64,000 nt of DNA from Smallanthus sonchifolius (lineage: Eukaryota > Streptophyta > Magnoliopsida > Asterales > Asteraceae), in contig CM042030.1 in the NCBI GenBank assembly GCA_023525975.1, positions 26,468,350 to 26,532,349 of the forward strand. Direction: 5' to 3'. Positions 24,401 through 35,664 of the stretch are shown piece after piece. The notes beneath the pieces were generated by a model that ran no database searches, was not told where the DNA came from, and worked only from the letters and a program-made list of their open reading frames with translations. The position numbers and the translations under genes were made by a program. The stretch's first letter is position 1. The number at the start of each line of letters is the position of its first letter.

Positions 24401-25950
24401 TCGAACTTCTTAACGACTACGACTGCGAGATTCGCTACCACCCCAGCAAAGCAAATGTTGTAGCCGACGCCTTGAGTCGTAAAGAACGTATCATGCTTCA
24501 TAGTGTTCGTATTCATAACGATATCCAAGCCCGCATTCTCCAAGCACAACACACCTCGGTTACCGAGGGAAACATGTATCAAGAAATGGCGTGTGGTGTA
24601 GAACTCTTGCTAGAAACCAAAGCCAACGGCCTATTGTATTACTTGGATCGTATCTGGGTTCCTGATCGCGACGATCTTCGTATGTTTTTGATGAATGAAT
24701 CCCATAAGACTCGATATTCGGTACATCCTGGAGCTGATAAGATGTACGTAGGTCTTCGTCAGCAATATTGGTGGCCCGGCATGAAAAAGGATATTGCCCT
24801 CTTTGTGGCAAAATGCCTAACTTGTTCTAAAGTGAAGGCCGAACACCAAAAGCCTTCCGGACTCCTCGAACAACCTGAAATTCCCGTGTGGAAGTGGGAG
24901 AACCTTGCTATGGATTTTATCACCAAACTTCCACGCACAACTAGTGGGCATGATAGTATCTGGGTTATTATCGACCGACTTACAAAGTCTGCTCACTTCT
25001 TGCCCATTCGTGAGGACTATCGAGTCGAGAAATTGGCTCGGATTTACATTGATGAGATCGTAAGTCGTCATGGAATCCCTTTGAACATCATCTCCGATCG
25101 TGATTCGCGTTTTACTTCTCGATTTTGGCAATCATTACAATCAGCACTTGGTACTCGTTTGGATTTAAGTATGGCTTACCATCCTCAAACTGATGGACAA
25201 ACCGAAGGAACAATCCGAACTCTTGAGGATATGCTTAGAGCTTGTGTCATTGACTTTGGTGGCAATTGGGATTCTCACCTACCACTGATTGAATTCTCCT
25301 ACAACAACAGCTATCACACAAGTATTAACATGGCACCGTTCGAAGCTCTTTATGGACGAAAATGTCGTTCACCAATTTGTTGGAATGAAATTGGCGAAGC
25401 ACAAATCACCGGTCCCGAACTTATCCAAGAAACCACCGATAAAGTCTCTCTTATCCGTGACAACATTCGGGTAGCAAGAAGTCGGCAAAAGAGCTATTTC
25501 GACAAGCGACGGAAACCCTTGGAATTTCAAGTTGGAGATATGGTCCTTCTAAAGGTATCACCTTGGAAAGGCGTAGTCCGATTTGGAAAGAAAGGAAAAC
25601 TTGCACCTCGATATGTGGGTCCATTCAAGATACTCGAAAGGGTAGGAAAAGTGGCCTACAAACTCGATCTCCCTTCAGAACTCAGCAACGTCCATCCGAC
25701 TTTTCATGTGTCTAATTTGAAAAAGTGTCTAGCCGATGAGAATCTCCACATCCCCCTTGATGAAGTGCGTATTGACGAGAAAATGCACTTTGTTGAGAAA
25801 CCCGTGGAAATCATGGACCGAGAAGTCATGAAACTCAAGCGTAGCCGCATCCCCATTGTCAAGGTCCGTTGGGAGTCTAAACGTGGACCCGAGTTCACTT
25901 GGGAACGTGAAGACCAAATAAAGACCAAGTATCCGCATCTCTTTTCATAG
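21495..25950 (+). pseudogene. Element D Gag-Pol polyprotein, lightly broken
   Basis: The start MPPRR at 21495 matches the Gag starts of A and E. The gag domain (TFKHFNSCNP, LLQWFE, ALTWWNGEKR) runs to about 22185, where a one-base change of frame occurs. The continuing frame has stops at 22432-22434 and 22606-22608, and contains the zinc knuckle CYECGDPNHF near 22535. From about 22609 the frame is open for over 1,100 codons. Protease follows, whose active site reads NTGA instead of DTGA (22702-22704). Next come reverse transcriptase (FIDDILIYS near 23704), RNase H (YCDASNQG near 24147), integrase (HHCC about 24695-24840, DDE core about 24910-25205), the GPF motif and a chromodomain-like end (about 25810-25947) finishing YPHLFS. 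Reverse transcriptase and integrase look intact. Confidence 0.93.
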
Positions 25951-25962
25951 CCTCCACTAGTT

Positions 25963-25998
25963 GAATTTCGGGGCGAAATTCCTCTAACATGGGGAGAC
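25963..25998 (+). other. Element D pre-PPT hairpin and polypurine tract
   Basis: GAATTTCG (25963-25970), loop GGG and CGAAATTC (25974-25981) form a perfect eight-pair stem. The tract GGGGAGAC (25991-25998) abuts the 3' LTR. Confidence 0.8.
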
Positions 25999-28873
25999 TG
26001 TGACGTTTCAGATTTTCATTCATGCACTTGTGTTATATTTATCGTGTAGTCATCTCCTATTTTAATAAAGTGTAAGAGTTTTATTTAGTTTTATACGATT
26101 AGGTATTTTATTTCACGGATATAAATTAATTAAAATTTTATAAGTTTTAAAAACTTATATAAAATTTTATATAAAATCTATATTTTAAAAGTTGCATATT
26201 TAATAAAAGAATCTATTTAAATAAGATAAATAACTTTTATAAAAAAAAATTACTTATAATAAAAAAAAATAATAAATAAAAATAAATAAATAAATAAAAT
26301 AAGTTTATAAAAACATTTTTAAATTAATTTTATTTAAAAGAAATTAAATTAATTTAGTTAAATAAAAGTTCAAGGGTTGTTTGGTAATTCATCAAACTAG
26401 AAGGTTTTAAAACTGAAACCTATTGAGGGACCATTCCTAGACAAAGCAAACTAAAAGGTTTAATCCGAAGTTATTCCAGGGACTAAATTTAAGTCAAACC
26501 AAACTTCAGGGACTAAAACCGCCAATACCCGATTCGTTTATCCTGTCACCCCCAACCATGGTCCGGCGGTCCAAGGCTTTCTCCGGCGAACGCCCGACAG
26601 GACTGTTCCCTGCACCTCAACAGCCGACAAAGGCTTCTCTGGCTTCGTCTCCCCCACGCGAACAATACACCTCGACCAATTGGTCTCCCCAACATAAGGA
26701 TCGTCTGATCCTGTTGGTGGCCGAGATATACACGTTCAAATTCGTGCCCGACAAGCCACCTCCACGCCTGTTGAATGTCTAATTAGTTTCGTCTCGTCCA
26801 GACTAATGTCGGGACGTGCCCAATTGCACGTTTGAACATAAGAATCAAGCCCGACTATAAATGGCCATGGTCGGCCCTGCGCGAACTGGCTACCCTCCTT
26901 CAACACACTCTCACTCCAAATTGAGGACTCCATCACCTTCGTCGACCCTGAGTGAAGCTGTGACCAGGGTTACAAGAGCTAATTCCATTCAGAAATCGAT
27001 CCCCGCTTGTGACTTTTTCGAGTTCCAAAGCCCTGCCGTCCAGGCCCTTCGCGACCAAGTTCGAACCTCATTTCGGTTCCATTAGCTTCTGTTATCATCA
27101 GGTAAACAATCCCAGTCGAAATCATAGCAATCGCACGAGTTACCGGGCAAACCCAATGTCCTCGGACACGGTTTGCCGGTCACCGAGGTCCAGCGACCTG
27201 AATTGCCCTTGTGTACTTAATTTATCCGTTACACACATAACCAGCGATGGGCAGTAGCCCGGCTGGTTATGCGTGTGTGTGTCCGAGGCTGAGGTCGCGG
27301 GTTCGAACCTTCCTTCCTCCGGCCCAACCCCATTTTGCTTTTGTTTTCATTTTTTTTACTTTATTTAATTATCTTAACTTATTTTAATATTATTTTTATA
27401 CACTAAAGACTAAAACGAGTCGGTTTGATTGTTCGTTTATTTTGAAATCAATTAAACGATCTTTTTTTATCTATAAACTATTCCAATTTTTATAAATCTT
27501 GTAATACATGTTTATGTATATAAAATATCCCATATATTTTATAAATCTTATAATATTTTTATAAACTTATTTAAACACATTTTTATATAAAATGTCCCAT
27601 AATTTTTATAAATCTTGTAACATTTTTATAAACTTATTAAAATACATTTAATATATAAAATGCCTCATTTTTATGAACCTTGCATTATTTTTAATAAACT
27701 TGTTAAAATAAATTTTAATATATAAAATATCAATATAATAGGTCAAATAAATACTTTTCTTTCATTTGTTATTATTATATAAATACATAATACATAATAA
27801 CTACTTATCGAAACTAAGTAGTTTCGATAGAAGAAAGTTTCGACAGCTCTGTGATCAATCGAAACTAGTAGTTTCGATTGAACATAGTTTCGATAATTGA
27901 ACATAGTTTCGATAATTGAACATAGTTTCGATAATTGAACATAGTTTCAATACCTGAAACAGTTTCGATCAAAATCAGTGATTTCAAGTAAATCTAAACC
28001 TACACTTTACACAAATAATTTTAAGAAATATTATTATAAACCTATACACAATTAAATACGGATACACACCTATAAGCATATAATAATACCCATTTATCTA
28101 CATAGGGTTCCATCGTGCTTAGGTTTCAAACATCCGTATCACCTACTCTCGTGGATTATCATATCCGCTAGCCAGGTGAGTTACATAGCCCATATTTTAC
28201 ATTTTCATACGTGTTGGGGTGAAACATTATGCATGCTACTCATATCGTTTATACGTGTTACACATGAGACTATATGCTTATTCTTTGGATGTACATACAT
28301 TTAAACACAAGACAACCAACTGTAATATTGATAGATCTATTGTGCCTGACCAGCCCACCCGGCTAGGGTGTTTATTACTGCATACTCGGATATAACCGCG
28401 TGTTATATTCAATCATTTCGGATATAGTGGGTAACTATATTCAAACATACCAGACTTAGCTGTTGTGCTCTGTTCAAGCGCGTCAAACTCGGTTTGAATT
28501 GTGATTAAATAAATGATACATCATATACTATGTTTAACAAGATAAACAATGAGTTGCAAAACGATTTACACTACTATTTACCGGATTTACTAAACCTATG
28601 TACTCACCAACTTTTTAGTTGACACTTGATTTAAATAATGTTTCAGGTTTGGATATGTGACTGCTTGCCGAAGATCTCTCCACTTAGGAACTATGGACCT
28701 AGTTAAATAAATTAATGTTTTGAACTAGACTAGGTTATTTGAAATGTATTGTATTTGGAACTTGTTGTCTTTAAATTTAATTAATGAATTATGTAACCTT
28801 TAGTTATCATGTGCTGTTGAACAATCATCACATTGTCCGCCTCGATGATTCCGCCATCGGTCGGGGTGTGACA
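25999..28873 (+). repeat. Element D 3' LTR
   Basis: It is closely similar to 17683-20576. The TATA box is at 26856-26862, the tRNA-like boxes at 27255-27309, the palindrome array at 27806-27970 and the intron-like segment at 28176-28646. It ends TGTGACA, followed by the target repeat CCTGG. Confidence 0.93.
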
Positions 28874-28878
28874 CCTGG

Positions 28879-28988
28879 TTTGGGGGACATACAAGTCGGT
28901 ATCAGAGCCGAGGTTTAAGAGAAAATTGGTGTTTTTAAACAAATAAAATTCCTTAACTTAAACTGAAAATGGGACAAGGGTGCAACGA
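28879..28988 (+). other. Element B 5' LTR end, primer site and leader
   Basis: TTTGGGGGACATACA (28879-28893) is the tail of the B 5' LTR; the 3' copy ends TTTGGGGGCCTTACA. The primer site AGTCGGTATCAGAGCCG follows. The leader resembles that of C around GGGAC...ATG...CGAGTAACC, up to a splice donor. Confidence 0.8.
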
Positions 28989-29946
28989 ATGCCACTACGA
29001 GTAACCGCGAGCCAAGAGGTACGTCTTTTGAGTTGAGAAGTAATTATTATTTACCATTTGTGTAGTGTCACACTAGGTAAAGTGATTGGTGTGAGTAAGT
29101 GAATTATGGTTCCGTGTAGGATCATGAGATGTGCTATGTGCTGTAGTGGTATGTTGAACTACGTGAAATTGTGTAATGTGATTAAATGAGACCATGATGT
29201 GAACTGAGTAATGCGGAGTAGCATTAATTGTAACTATGTGAGATACTTTGGTGTGTCGATATGATTTTGTAATTTTGTGTGTATCCTTGGATGGTGTGAA
29301 AATGTGATAAATATGGTAACTTGCTAAATTATTGTGCAGTGATATGTGAGCTATGTGGGGTGATTGTGCATCTGGGGTGTGTGAAAGGTAGAAAGCTCGT
29401 GTGAATATACTGGGGAAGGTGGACCACGAAATTACATTTGATCACCATGATTTGGTAATCTATGATTACTCTCATATTCTGAATTTGAGGCCCATAGTAA
29501 TCACTTTAACGTTCAATCTTGTGCAGGCAACGATGGCCAGGACGATTCGGACTAGATGGATTAGACGAGGAGCTCTTATGAGGAGGTTGACCGAACGGCG
29601 GGCTAGACGTGCGGCTACTGTTCGCATAGTTATCTTTGGGAGAAGACGAATCTTAGCACCTGTTCCATTGACAGTGGTTCCACCGACGGCTGAGGATAAG
29701 AAGGAGCTACCAGCACAGGAAGTGATCTTGGATCTTCTGGCGCCTAATGCTCCTAGTACTACCAGGGCAACTATGCGAGGTGGACTCAGTAGCTACTTTT
29801 ACAGGAGAGGTGGTTGGAGAGGAAGACATGCATTTGCATTCATGAGTCAGCCTTCGAGACACAACACCGGATCAGGAGATGGACGGCTGCAGGAGTCTAA
29901 AGACGAGGAACAAGGGGGTGATAACTTTTACTTGTTCGGTGATTAG
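28989..29946 (+). CDS. Element B arginine-rich protein, apparently split by an intron
   Basis: A first exon MPLRVTASQE (28989-29018) ends at the donor GAG|GTACGT (GT at 29019). The acceptor CAATCTTGTGCAG has AG at 29525-29526 and joins in phase to GCAACGATGGCC and the open frame ending at 29944-29946. The product would be about 149 residues. If unspliced, translation could start at ATG 29533. The N-terminal 40 residues are extremely arginine-rich (TRWIRRGALMRRL, RRARRAATVR). A Pro/Glu stretch follows, then RGG-like residues (YRRGGWRGRHAF) and an acidic tail (DEEQGG). No Gag or Pol domain is recognisable. A nucleic-acid-binding role would fit the composition, but function is unknown. The 5' exon resembles a short frame in the same place in C (MSVRVT). 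Confidence 0.55.
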
Positions 29947-30479
29947 AGCAGTGGTGGTTACCACGAGAGGACTAGAGCATTGTGAGTTGTGGTCTTCAGG
30001 CACTTCTGTGATGAAATATTTGTTCTTGGTTTTTCAATTGCTTAATTTTAACCTTGATAGTGAATCTTACCATGGGATGGTTTAAAACATAGTTATGATA
30101 GTTGCATGTGTGATAGCTTGCTATTGGTGGTGCAGTGTTAATTGAGTGTGATTATGTGATAACCTATTGAACAATGTGAGTTCATACTAAAGGTAATCTT
30201 TGAGGTGATGCTAGAGCTTGCTTGATTAGACTGTATGAGTAGACCTGTGTAGACCTGAGTTTTGATTACTTGTGTATCTACGGTCTTAAGATAGTGTCAC
30301 TTATGTGTTATGCTTTGGTGATGTGTAAAGTGTAAGGGGGTGTGTTTAGCCTTACTTTGATATTAAATGTCTTTATATCTTAAGGCGTAGATCTTCGCAA
30401 GGTAAATATTTTTGTGCTCAAGGGCATGAAAGTGTTTTGTGAATAAATGTGTATGTCGTTAATTGAGTTGCTTGTGAGT
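29947..30479 (+). other. Element B internal, no gene seen
   Basis: G/T-rich sequence with many TGTGT and GTGA runs. I see no recognisable domain on either strand. Confidence 0.6.
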
Positions 30480-30716
30480 ATGAGTTATTGTGTCTTGCAT
30501 TAGTCAGGCGGGAGATTAAGCGTAAGCTTGATATTGTGTCTGGCATTAGTCAGGCGGGAGATCAAGCGTAAGCTTGATATTGTGTCGACATTAGTAAACG
30601 GGTTATTGTGTCTGACGGTAGTCAGGCGGGAGATCAAGCGTAAGCTTGATATTGTGTCGACATTAGTAAACGGGTTATTGTGTCTGACGGTAGTCAGGCG
30701 GGAGATCGTGTTTGTT
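30480..30716 (+). repeat. Tandem hairpin array in element B
   Basis: Units of about 75 bp repeat GTCAGGCGGGAGATCAAGCG, a GCTTGAT arm and TTGTGTCGACATTAGTAAACG. Two kinds of small hairpin recur: ATCAAGC-GTAA-GCTTGAT and CTGAC-GGTA-GTCAG. About three to four copies, the last cut short. Confidence 0.8.
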
Positions 30717-32270
30717 GTGCCCTCGGGCCAGACAACATTATATACTTGTGTGTCTATAAATGACGAGGTTATATTGAATGCGCGTAGATTTATTCAGATC
30801 TATCTAGTTGTGTATGTGCACTTTGTGCGAGTTGGAAGGTTGAGTTACTAGTATATGTGTGGAACCTCGTGTGTTCTGTAGTTATATGTGTTGGTGTGTG
30901 TCCTTGTATTACATGCTTAGTCGTGCATAGGACAGGTGGTTAGTGTGATCAAGCATAGTATTTCTATTTTGACGACTTTCTCGACGTTTATACATTGAGG
31001 TGATGCGAGGAGTTTTGACGTCTTTCTAGACGATTGATAAGGTGCTTTTATGAGATGCCTATGCTTATATCGCGGGAATTCAGAGCACGAAACCAATGGG
31101 CGGAGTTGTAGAGTTAGTGATGAAAGCGTTTACTTGGACGCTAGACCAAAGATATCCATGACGAGATTAAAGTGATGACGCTGAAGACTTCAGCACGAAG
31201 TAAACAAGATGATGAAAGAGTCTTCATGGAACACGTTCTATATGAAGAATTCAGTCGAGGTGAGACACCATAGGAATAAGGATGTTTTCCCTCGACGAGA
31301 CGACGAATAGCTGAGGCTTGTGAGCAGACGGACGTCATGTTCGTACGTGATTAATGAGACGCGGTCGGTGATCGCTTGGTAATGATAGAGTAACCATGAG
31401 TAAGGGGAAACTCAGGAAGGGTAAGTGCACGATTGCACATAAGTAACTGGAAAGGAAATGCTAATGCTGGTAAGCATGTGACTAGCTTAAAAATGAGCTC
31501 CCATGGAGCATTCTAGTGAAGCAGATGGTTAGGTGTTGTAACAGATATGACAATGATAAGTGAGCTTTTGAGTAACATCTAGAGCTGGTGAATATGACCC
31601 TAGTGTTGGGTGTATGTACGTACTTAGGGACCTATTGAATGCGTGATAATGAAGTAAAGAGATACTATGGTAGAGGACTTTGGTGGAGACCAGTGTAGCT
31701 TTGCACAAGCTCCTGGAGATCATGAGAAAAGGACAAAAGTAATGCCTTTATGGGTAGGGCAGTGGGATTGAGTTTGAGAAATCATCACAAGACGGGAATT
31801 AGAGCATAAGATAGGAGCGTGATGGACACGCGACAATAAAGCAACTGAGCGGTTAAATGGCAGTGTTGTGCTACGCGACACTGGAAGTGATATATGCAAT
31901 GTTGTTAAAGGCATTAAGGGCAAAAGAAATCGTCAAGTGTGATGATGATGAGACCTTTGTGAAAAGTTTGGTAACAAGGACAATAACAGGTGGCAACTTT
32001 TGACAAGTGACAGGATAGTGAGAGTGGTAAAGGCAGCCGTTTGATTGATGGTTGGAAAGACGAGAGATGAAGAAACGTATAGATGAAACCTACAAACACC
32101 AAAGTTGAAAGCGGGCAACGAAGTAGACGTCTTTGAACACCTATGGTGGTGGTAAAGTTGCAAAATAAAGTAATAGATTCGATAAACGTGAAGGTGGGTG
32201 CTAGACACTTGATGGATTTGGTGCGCGAGTGAGAACGAGAAGATAAGTCGGGTTGGGTTGTACCCACACA
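30717..32270 (+). other. Element B internal 3' part, no gene recognised
   Basis: The plus strand is purine-rich and the minus strand gives several short open frames without domains. No reverse transcriptase or integrase remnant is recognisable to me. It may be degenerate spacer of a LARD-type element. Confidence 0.5.
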
Positions 32271-32307
32271 GGATCGAGGACGAATCCTCTTTTAAGGAGG
32301 GTAGACT
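32271..32307 (+). other. Element B pre-PPT hairpin and polypurine tract
   Basis: GGATCGAGGACGAATCC at 32271-32287 can form an imperfect stem. TTTTAAGGAGGGTAGACT follows and abuts the LTR at 32308. The whole block matches 13546-13581 of C. Confidence 0.75.
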
Positions 32308-33175
32308 TGTAACATCCTGAAATTTAAAAAACTAACGGGTCAGGTAGGAGGTGACCCGAATGTCTTTTAAAAAGGTGTGTTAGCGTAGATGGCATGCAAA
32401 TTCTATATCAATGGGCTACAAAAAGAGCTTGTTTAGTTGATTTAATCATAAATCAAGGTCGAAATGTACGAGACAGATTAAGAGGGACCCGAATGTAATA
32501 CGCAAGGGTTTAAATACCACCTTAACGCAACCCTAGGGCCATTATTAACCCTAGGTGCGCGACGACAAGAAGGAGGGCGCAAGGGGAGAAACCGGGGACG
32601 GGAAGGAGGAGGACGGTGGCGCAAGGGAGGTCCGGCGAGTAGGACTTCCGCAAGGGCGCAATGGCATATATACATGCACGCATGCTAGTTCTAAATGGGT
32701 CATGAACGATCCGGTTCGAAGGTGACATGAAACTAGGGTTTCACGGAGTTGGATTGTCAAGCAGATGGAACCCGGGGTTTATTTATATTGTTGTACGTTA
32801 TCCAACGTATGTTTTAAACGTATCATGATCGTGTGATCATACGAGTGACAGGTTCAGGTTTGGAGCAAGTACGCACGGTGCCAAACTAGGATTTAGACGT
32901 GGATTAACTGGTGAGTTTCTACTCCCCCTCTTTTAAATGTTTTTAATTTTTTGGGGCTATCGTACATACTTTTGAGACATGTTTTATTACATTAAATGTA
33001 TATCGAGCTTTGGGGTCTAAACCGATGAGTTTAGGAATTTAACTATTTAAATACGGGGCTAAGGGACTATGTGTTATCCTTGAGAGGTGTAGGTTAAAGG
33101 TGGGTACATGGTCGTGGGTCGTATGGTGACCTAGCAGGGGTGAGTCGGGATTGTAATTACGGGTCGTACGTGTAC
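32308..33175 (+). repeat. Element B 3' LTR, first piece
   Basis: It starts TGTAACATCCTGAAA. The donor-like CTG|GTGAGTTTC has GT at 32911, with CCCCC and TTTTTTGGGG after it. It is cut by F after TGTAC (33171-33175). The minus-strand frames at 32478-32760 are incidental. Confidence 0.85.
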
Positions 33176-34580
33176 TGTCACACCCCGACCGATGGCGGAA
33201 TCATCGGGGCGGGACATATAGACTGTTCATAGCACAAGGTTGACTAAATTGAAATATATTAAAAGTCAAATTCCATTACAAATATTTAAACACAAACCAA
33301 AATCCAAGAAATAAACATAATTGGAATACATAAAATTCTTTATTTAGTTTAACTAAGTCCATAGCCTATGTGTAGCACATCTTGAACAAAGTCACACATT
33401 AGTACCTGAAACATGAATAAAATAAAGTCAACTAAAAAGTTGGTGAGTATAACACAGGTTTATATATAGATAGCATATAGTTGTAAACCAAATCCTTTAC
33501 ATAACATGATAAATAAGGCATTTATGGGGAGCAGCTATTGTGTAACCAAGTACAACCAAACCTTTGTAACTAGTATGCAAATTGTGTTGTCGGTATCAAT
33601 CACCCCAATCTGGGTGGGTTTGTCAGACTCAATAGATCTATCATTGAAAACCGTCAGCTTGAATAGTTAATGATTGCAAATAAGTTTTCACAAAAGTTAG
33701 CACAACTAGCACTCGGGCATAAAGCTCAAATTTGCACACATGAATGTAAATAGGATTTGTACTTGTATTGTTTGTGTAAATGTAAACATGTAATTTGTAT
33801 ATAGTTCATGTTTCACCCCAAAAGTGTAAAAGAGTAAAAGGGGCTATGAAATACTCACTTAAAGCAAGCAAGGAGAAGGACGGAATGGTGTAGCTCTTAA
33901 CAAGTCATCATCATTACTAATTGATGTTGGAGTGGAGTATAAGCAAGGATATAATGATGGTGATGTGATCTTTATGTTGCTTGCATCTTTGGTCATAATC
34001 ATGATGGTTATGACGCCTGAGTGTTGTGTAAGCAAAGCAATCATGATGATGATGTGATCTTTATGTTGCTTGCATCTTTGGTCATAATCATGATGATTAT
34101 GACGCTTGAGTGTTGTGTAAGCAAAGCAATCATGATGATGATGTGATCTTTAGATGTGGTATAATACCTGAGATTTATACCCGCTTTAATATCTTTATTT
34201 ATTAAAACGTCTCACTAGACTTTTACTGTCAAGTTCTTGTTAATCACCAACGACCGTACTTTGCGGGTTATCACTGCTTATTTTCCTTGCAATTCTTAAA
34301 AATTACTATTTTGATATAATTTCCTTTGTTAGATTCCTTGACTTTACTTAGTCAAAATAAAACTTCAGGAAATATATGTTATGAACGTGCATTTATGTAA
34401 TATGGATATTGACCTGAAATACTGGGTGTCACAGTATATAACCGAGTAAAACTTGAGTATTTGTTTTGAATCTTTGTATTTAATTGTAGATACGAATAGA
34501 ACAAATCAGTGCACTAGAATTAGGTTTGAAAAGCGCTATATTGAATCGAAATACGGATACTAAAAATTAGAAATGTTACA
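33176..34580 (-). repeat. Element F 3' LTR, internally deleted
   Basis: It matches 39244-41353 but lacks about 700 bp present there (39970-40670, join at about 33892). The missing part includes the probable TATA box. The intron-like donor (AAG|TGAGTAT context, GT at 33857-33858 on minus) and acceptor (TTTCAG, AG at 33406-33407) are kept. An 89-bp unit is repeated at 33965-34145. Confidence 0.88.
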
Positions 34581-34615
34581 GTCTCCCCATGTTGAGAGAA
34601 TTTCGTCCCGAAATT
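34581..34615 (-). other. Element F polypurine tract and pre-PPT hairpin
   Basis: On the minus strand AATTTCG-GGA-CGAAATT (34599-34615) is a perfect seven-pair stem. The tract GGGGAGAC (34581-34588) abuts the LTR. Confidence 0.8.
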
Positions 34616-35664
34616 TAGCTAGAGGATGCGACGGCATCAGTAAAAAGATGCGGGTACTTGAGCTTCATTTGGTCTTCTCGTTCCCAAGTGAATTCAGGAC
34701 CACGCTTAGATTCTCAACGAACCTTAATAATAGGAATACGACTTCGCTTGAGTTGTTTAACTTCACGATCCATGATTTCTATCGGTTTCTCAACCAAGTG
34801 CATCGTCTCATCAATGCGCACGTCATCAAGCGGTATATGGAGATTCTCATTAGCGAGACATTTCTTCAGATTAGCTTCATGAAATGTAAGATGCACATTG
34901 CCAAGAGATGGAGGTAAGTCGAGCTTGTAAGCCACTTTCCCAATCCTTTCAAGGATCTTGAATGGACCATCATGGCGAGGTGCTAACTTGCCTTTCTTTC
35001 CAAAGCGGATCACACCCTTCCACGGGGACACCTTTAGAAGAACAAGGTCACCGATTTGGAATTCCAAGGGTTTTCGACGTTTGTCGGCATAACTCTTTTG
35101 CCGACTCCTCGCTACTCGAATATTGTCACGAATTTGAATGATCTTATCTGATGTTTCTTGAATTAGTTTAGGACCGGTGATTTGTGCTTCACCGATCTCG
35201 TTCCAACAGATAGGAGAACGACACTTGCGACCATAAAGAGCTTCGAATGGAGCCATGTTGATACTTGTGTAGTAGCTATTATTGTAAGAGAACTCGATCA
35301 GGGATAAATGTGAATCCCAATTGCCACCAAAATCGATTACACAAGCTCGAAGCATGTCTTCAAGAGTTTGGATTGTTCGCTCGGTTTGACCATCAGTTTG
35401 GGGATGGTAAGCCGTGCTCAAATCCAATCGTGTACCAAGAGCAGTTTGGAGAGATTGCCAAAAACGAGAAGTGAACCGAGCATCTCTATCGGATATTATG
35501 TTCAAGGGAACACCATGACGGCTCACAATTTCGTCAATGTAAACTCGGGCTAGTTTCTCAAGCTTATAGTCTTCACGGATAGGCAAGAAATAAGCAGATT
35601 TGGTGAGACGATCAATGATCACCCAAATGCTATCATAACCACTCGTGGTGCGAGGGAGCTTGCC
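34615..35664 (-). pseudogene. Element F integrase C-terminal remnant
   Basis: The minus-strand frame begins in mid-integrase at GKLPRTTSGYDSIW (about 35660). It lacks the HHCC finger and the first catalytic aspartate. It keeps SDRDARFTSRFW, TDGQTERTIQTLED, the GPF motif and the chromodomain-like end. TGA at 34714-34716 interrupts the tail, which continues in frame to TAA at 34615-34617. It is very similar to E. It cannot make a working integrase. Confidence 0.9.

Larger units (their letters stand above)
17683..28873 (+). mobile_element. Element D: full-length Ty3/gypsy chromovirus-like element
   Basis: This 11.2-kb element is flanked by CCTGG (17678-17682 and 28874-28878). The order is 5' LTR 17683-20576, primer site, leader, Gag-Pol 21495-25950, polypurine tract 25991-25998, 3' LTR 25999-28873. 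The LTRs are about 2.9 kb and closely similar, differing by small indels and scattered substitutions. The coding frame has one frameshift, two stops and a changed protease active site, so this copy is not autonomous. Confidence 0.95.

Noticed and set aside
31141..32267. Minus-strand genes in the B internal domain
   Set aside because: Short frames with low-complexity Ser/Leu/Thr content, opposite to the element and to purine bias; no domain.
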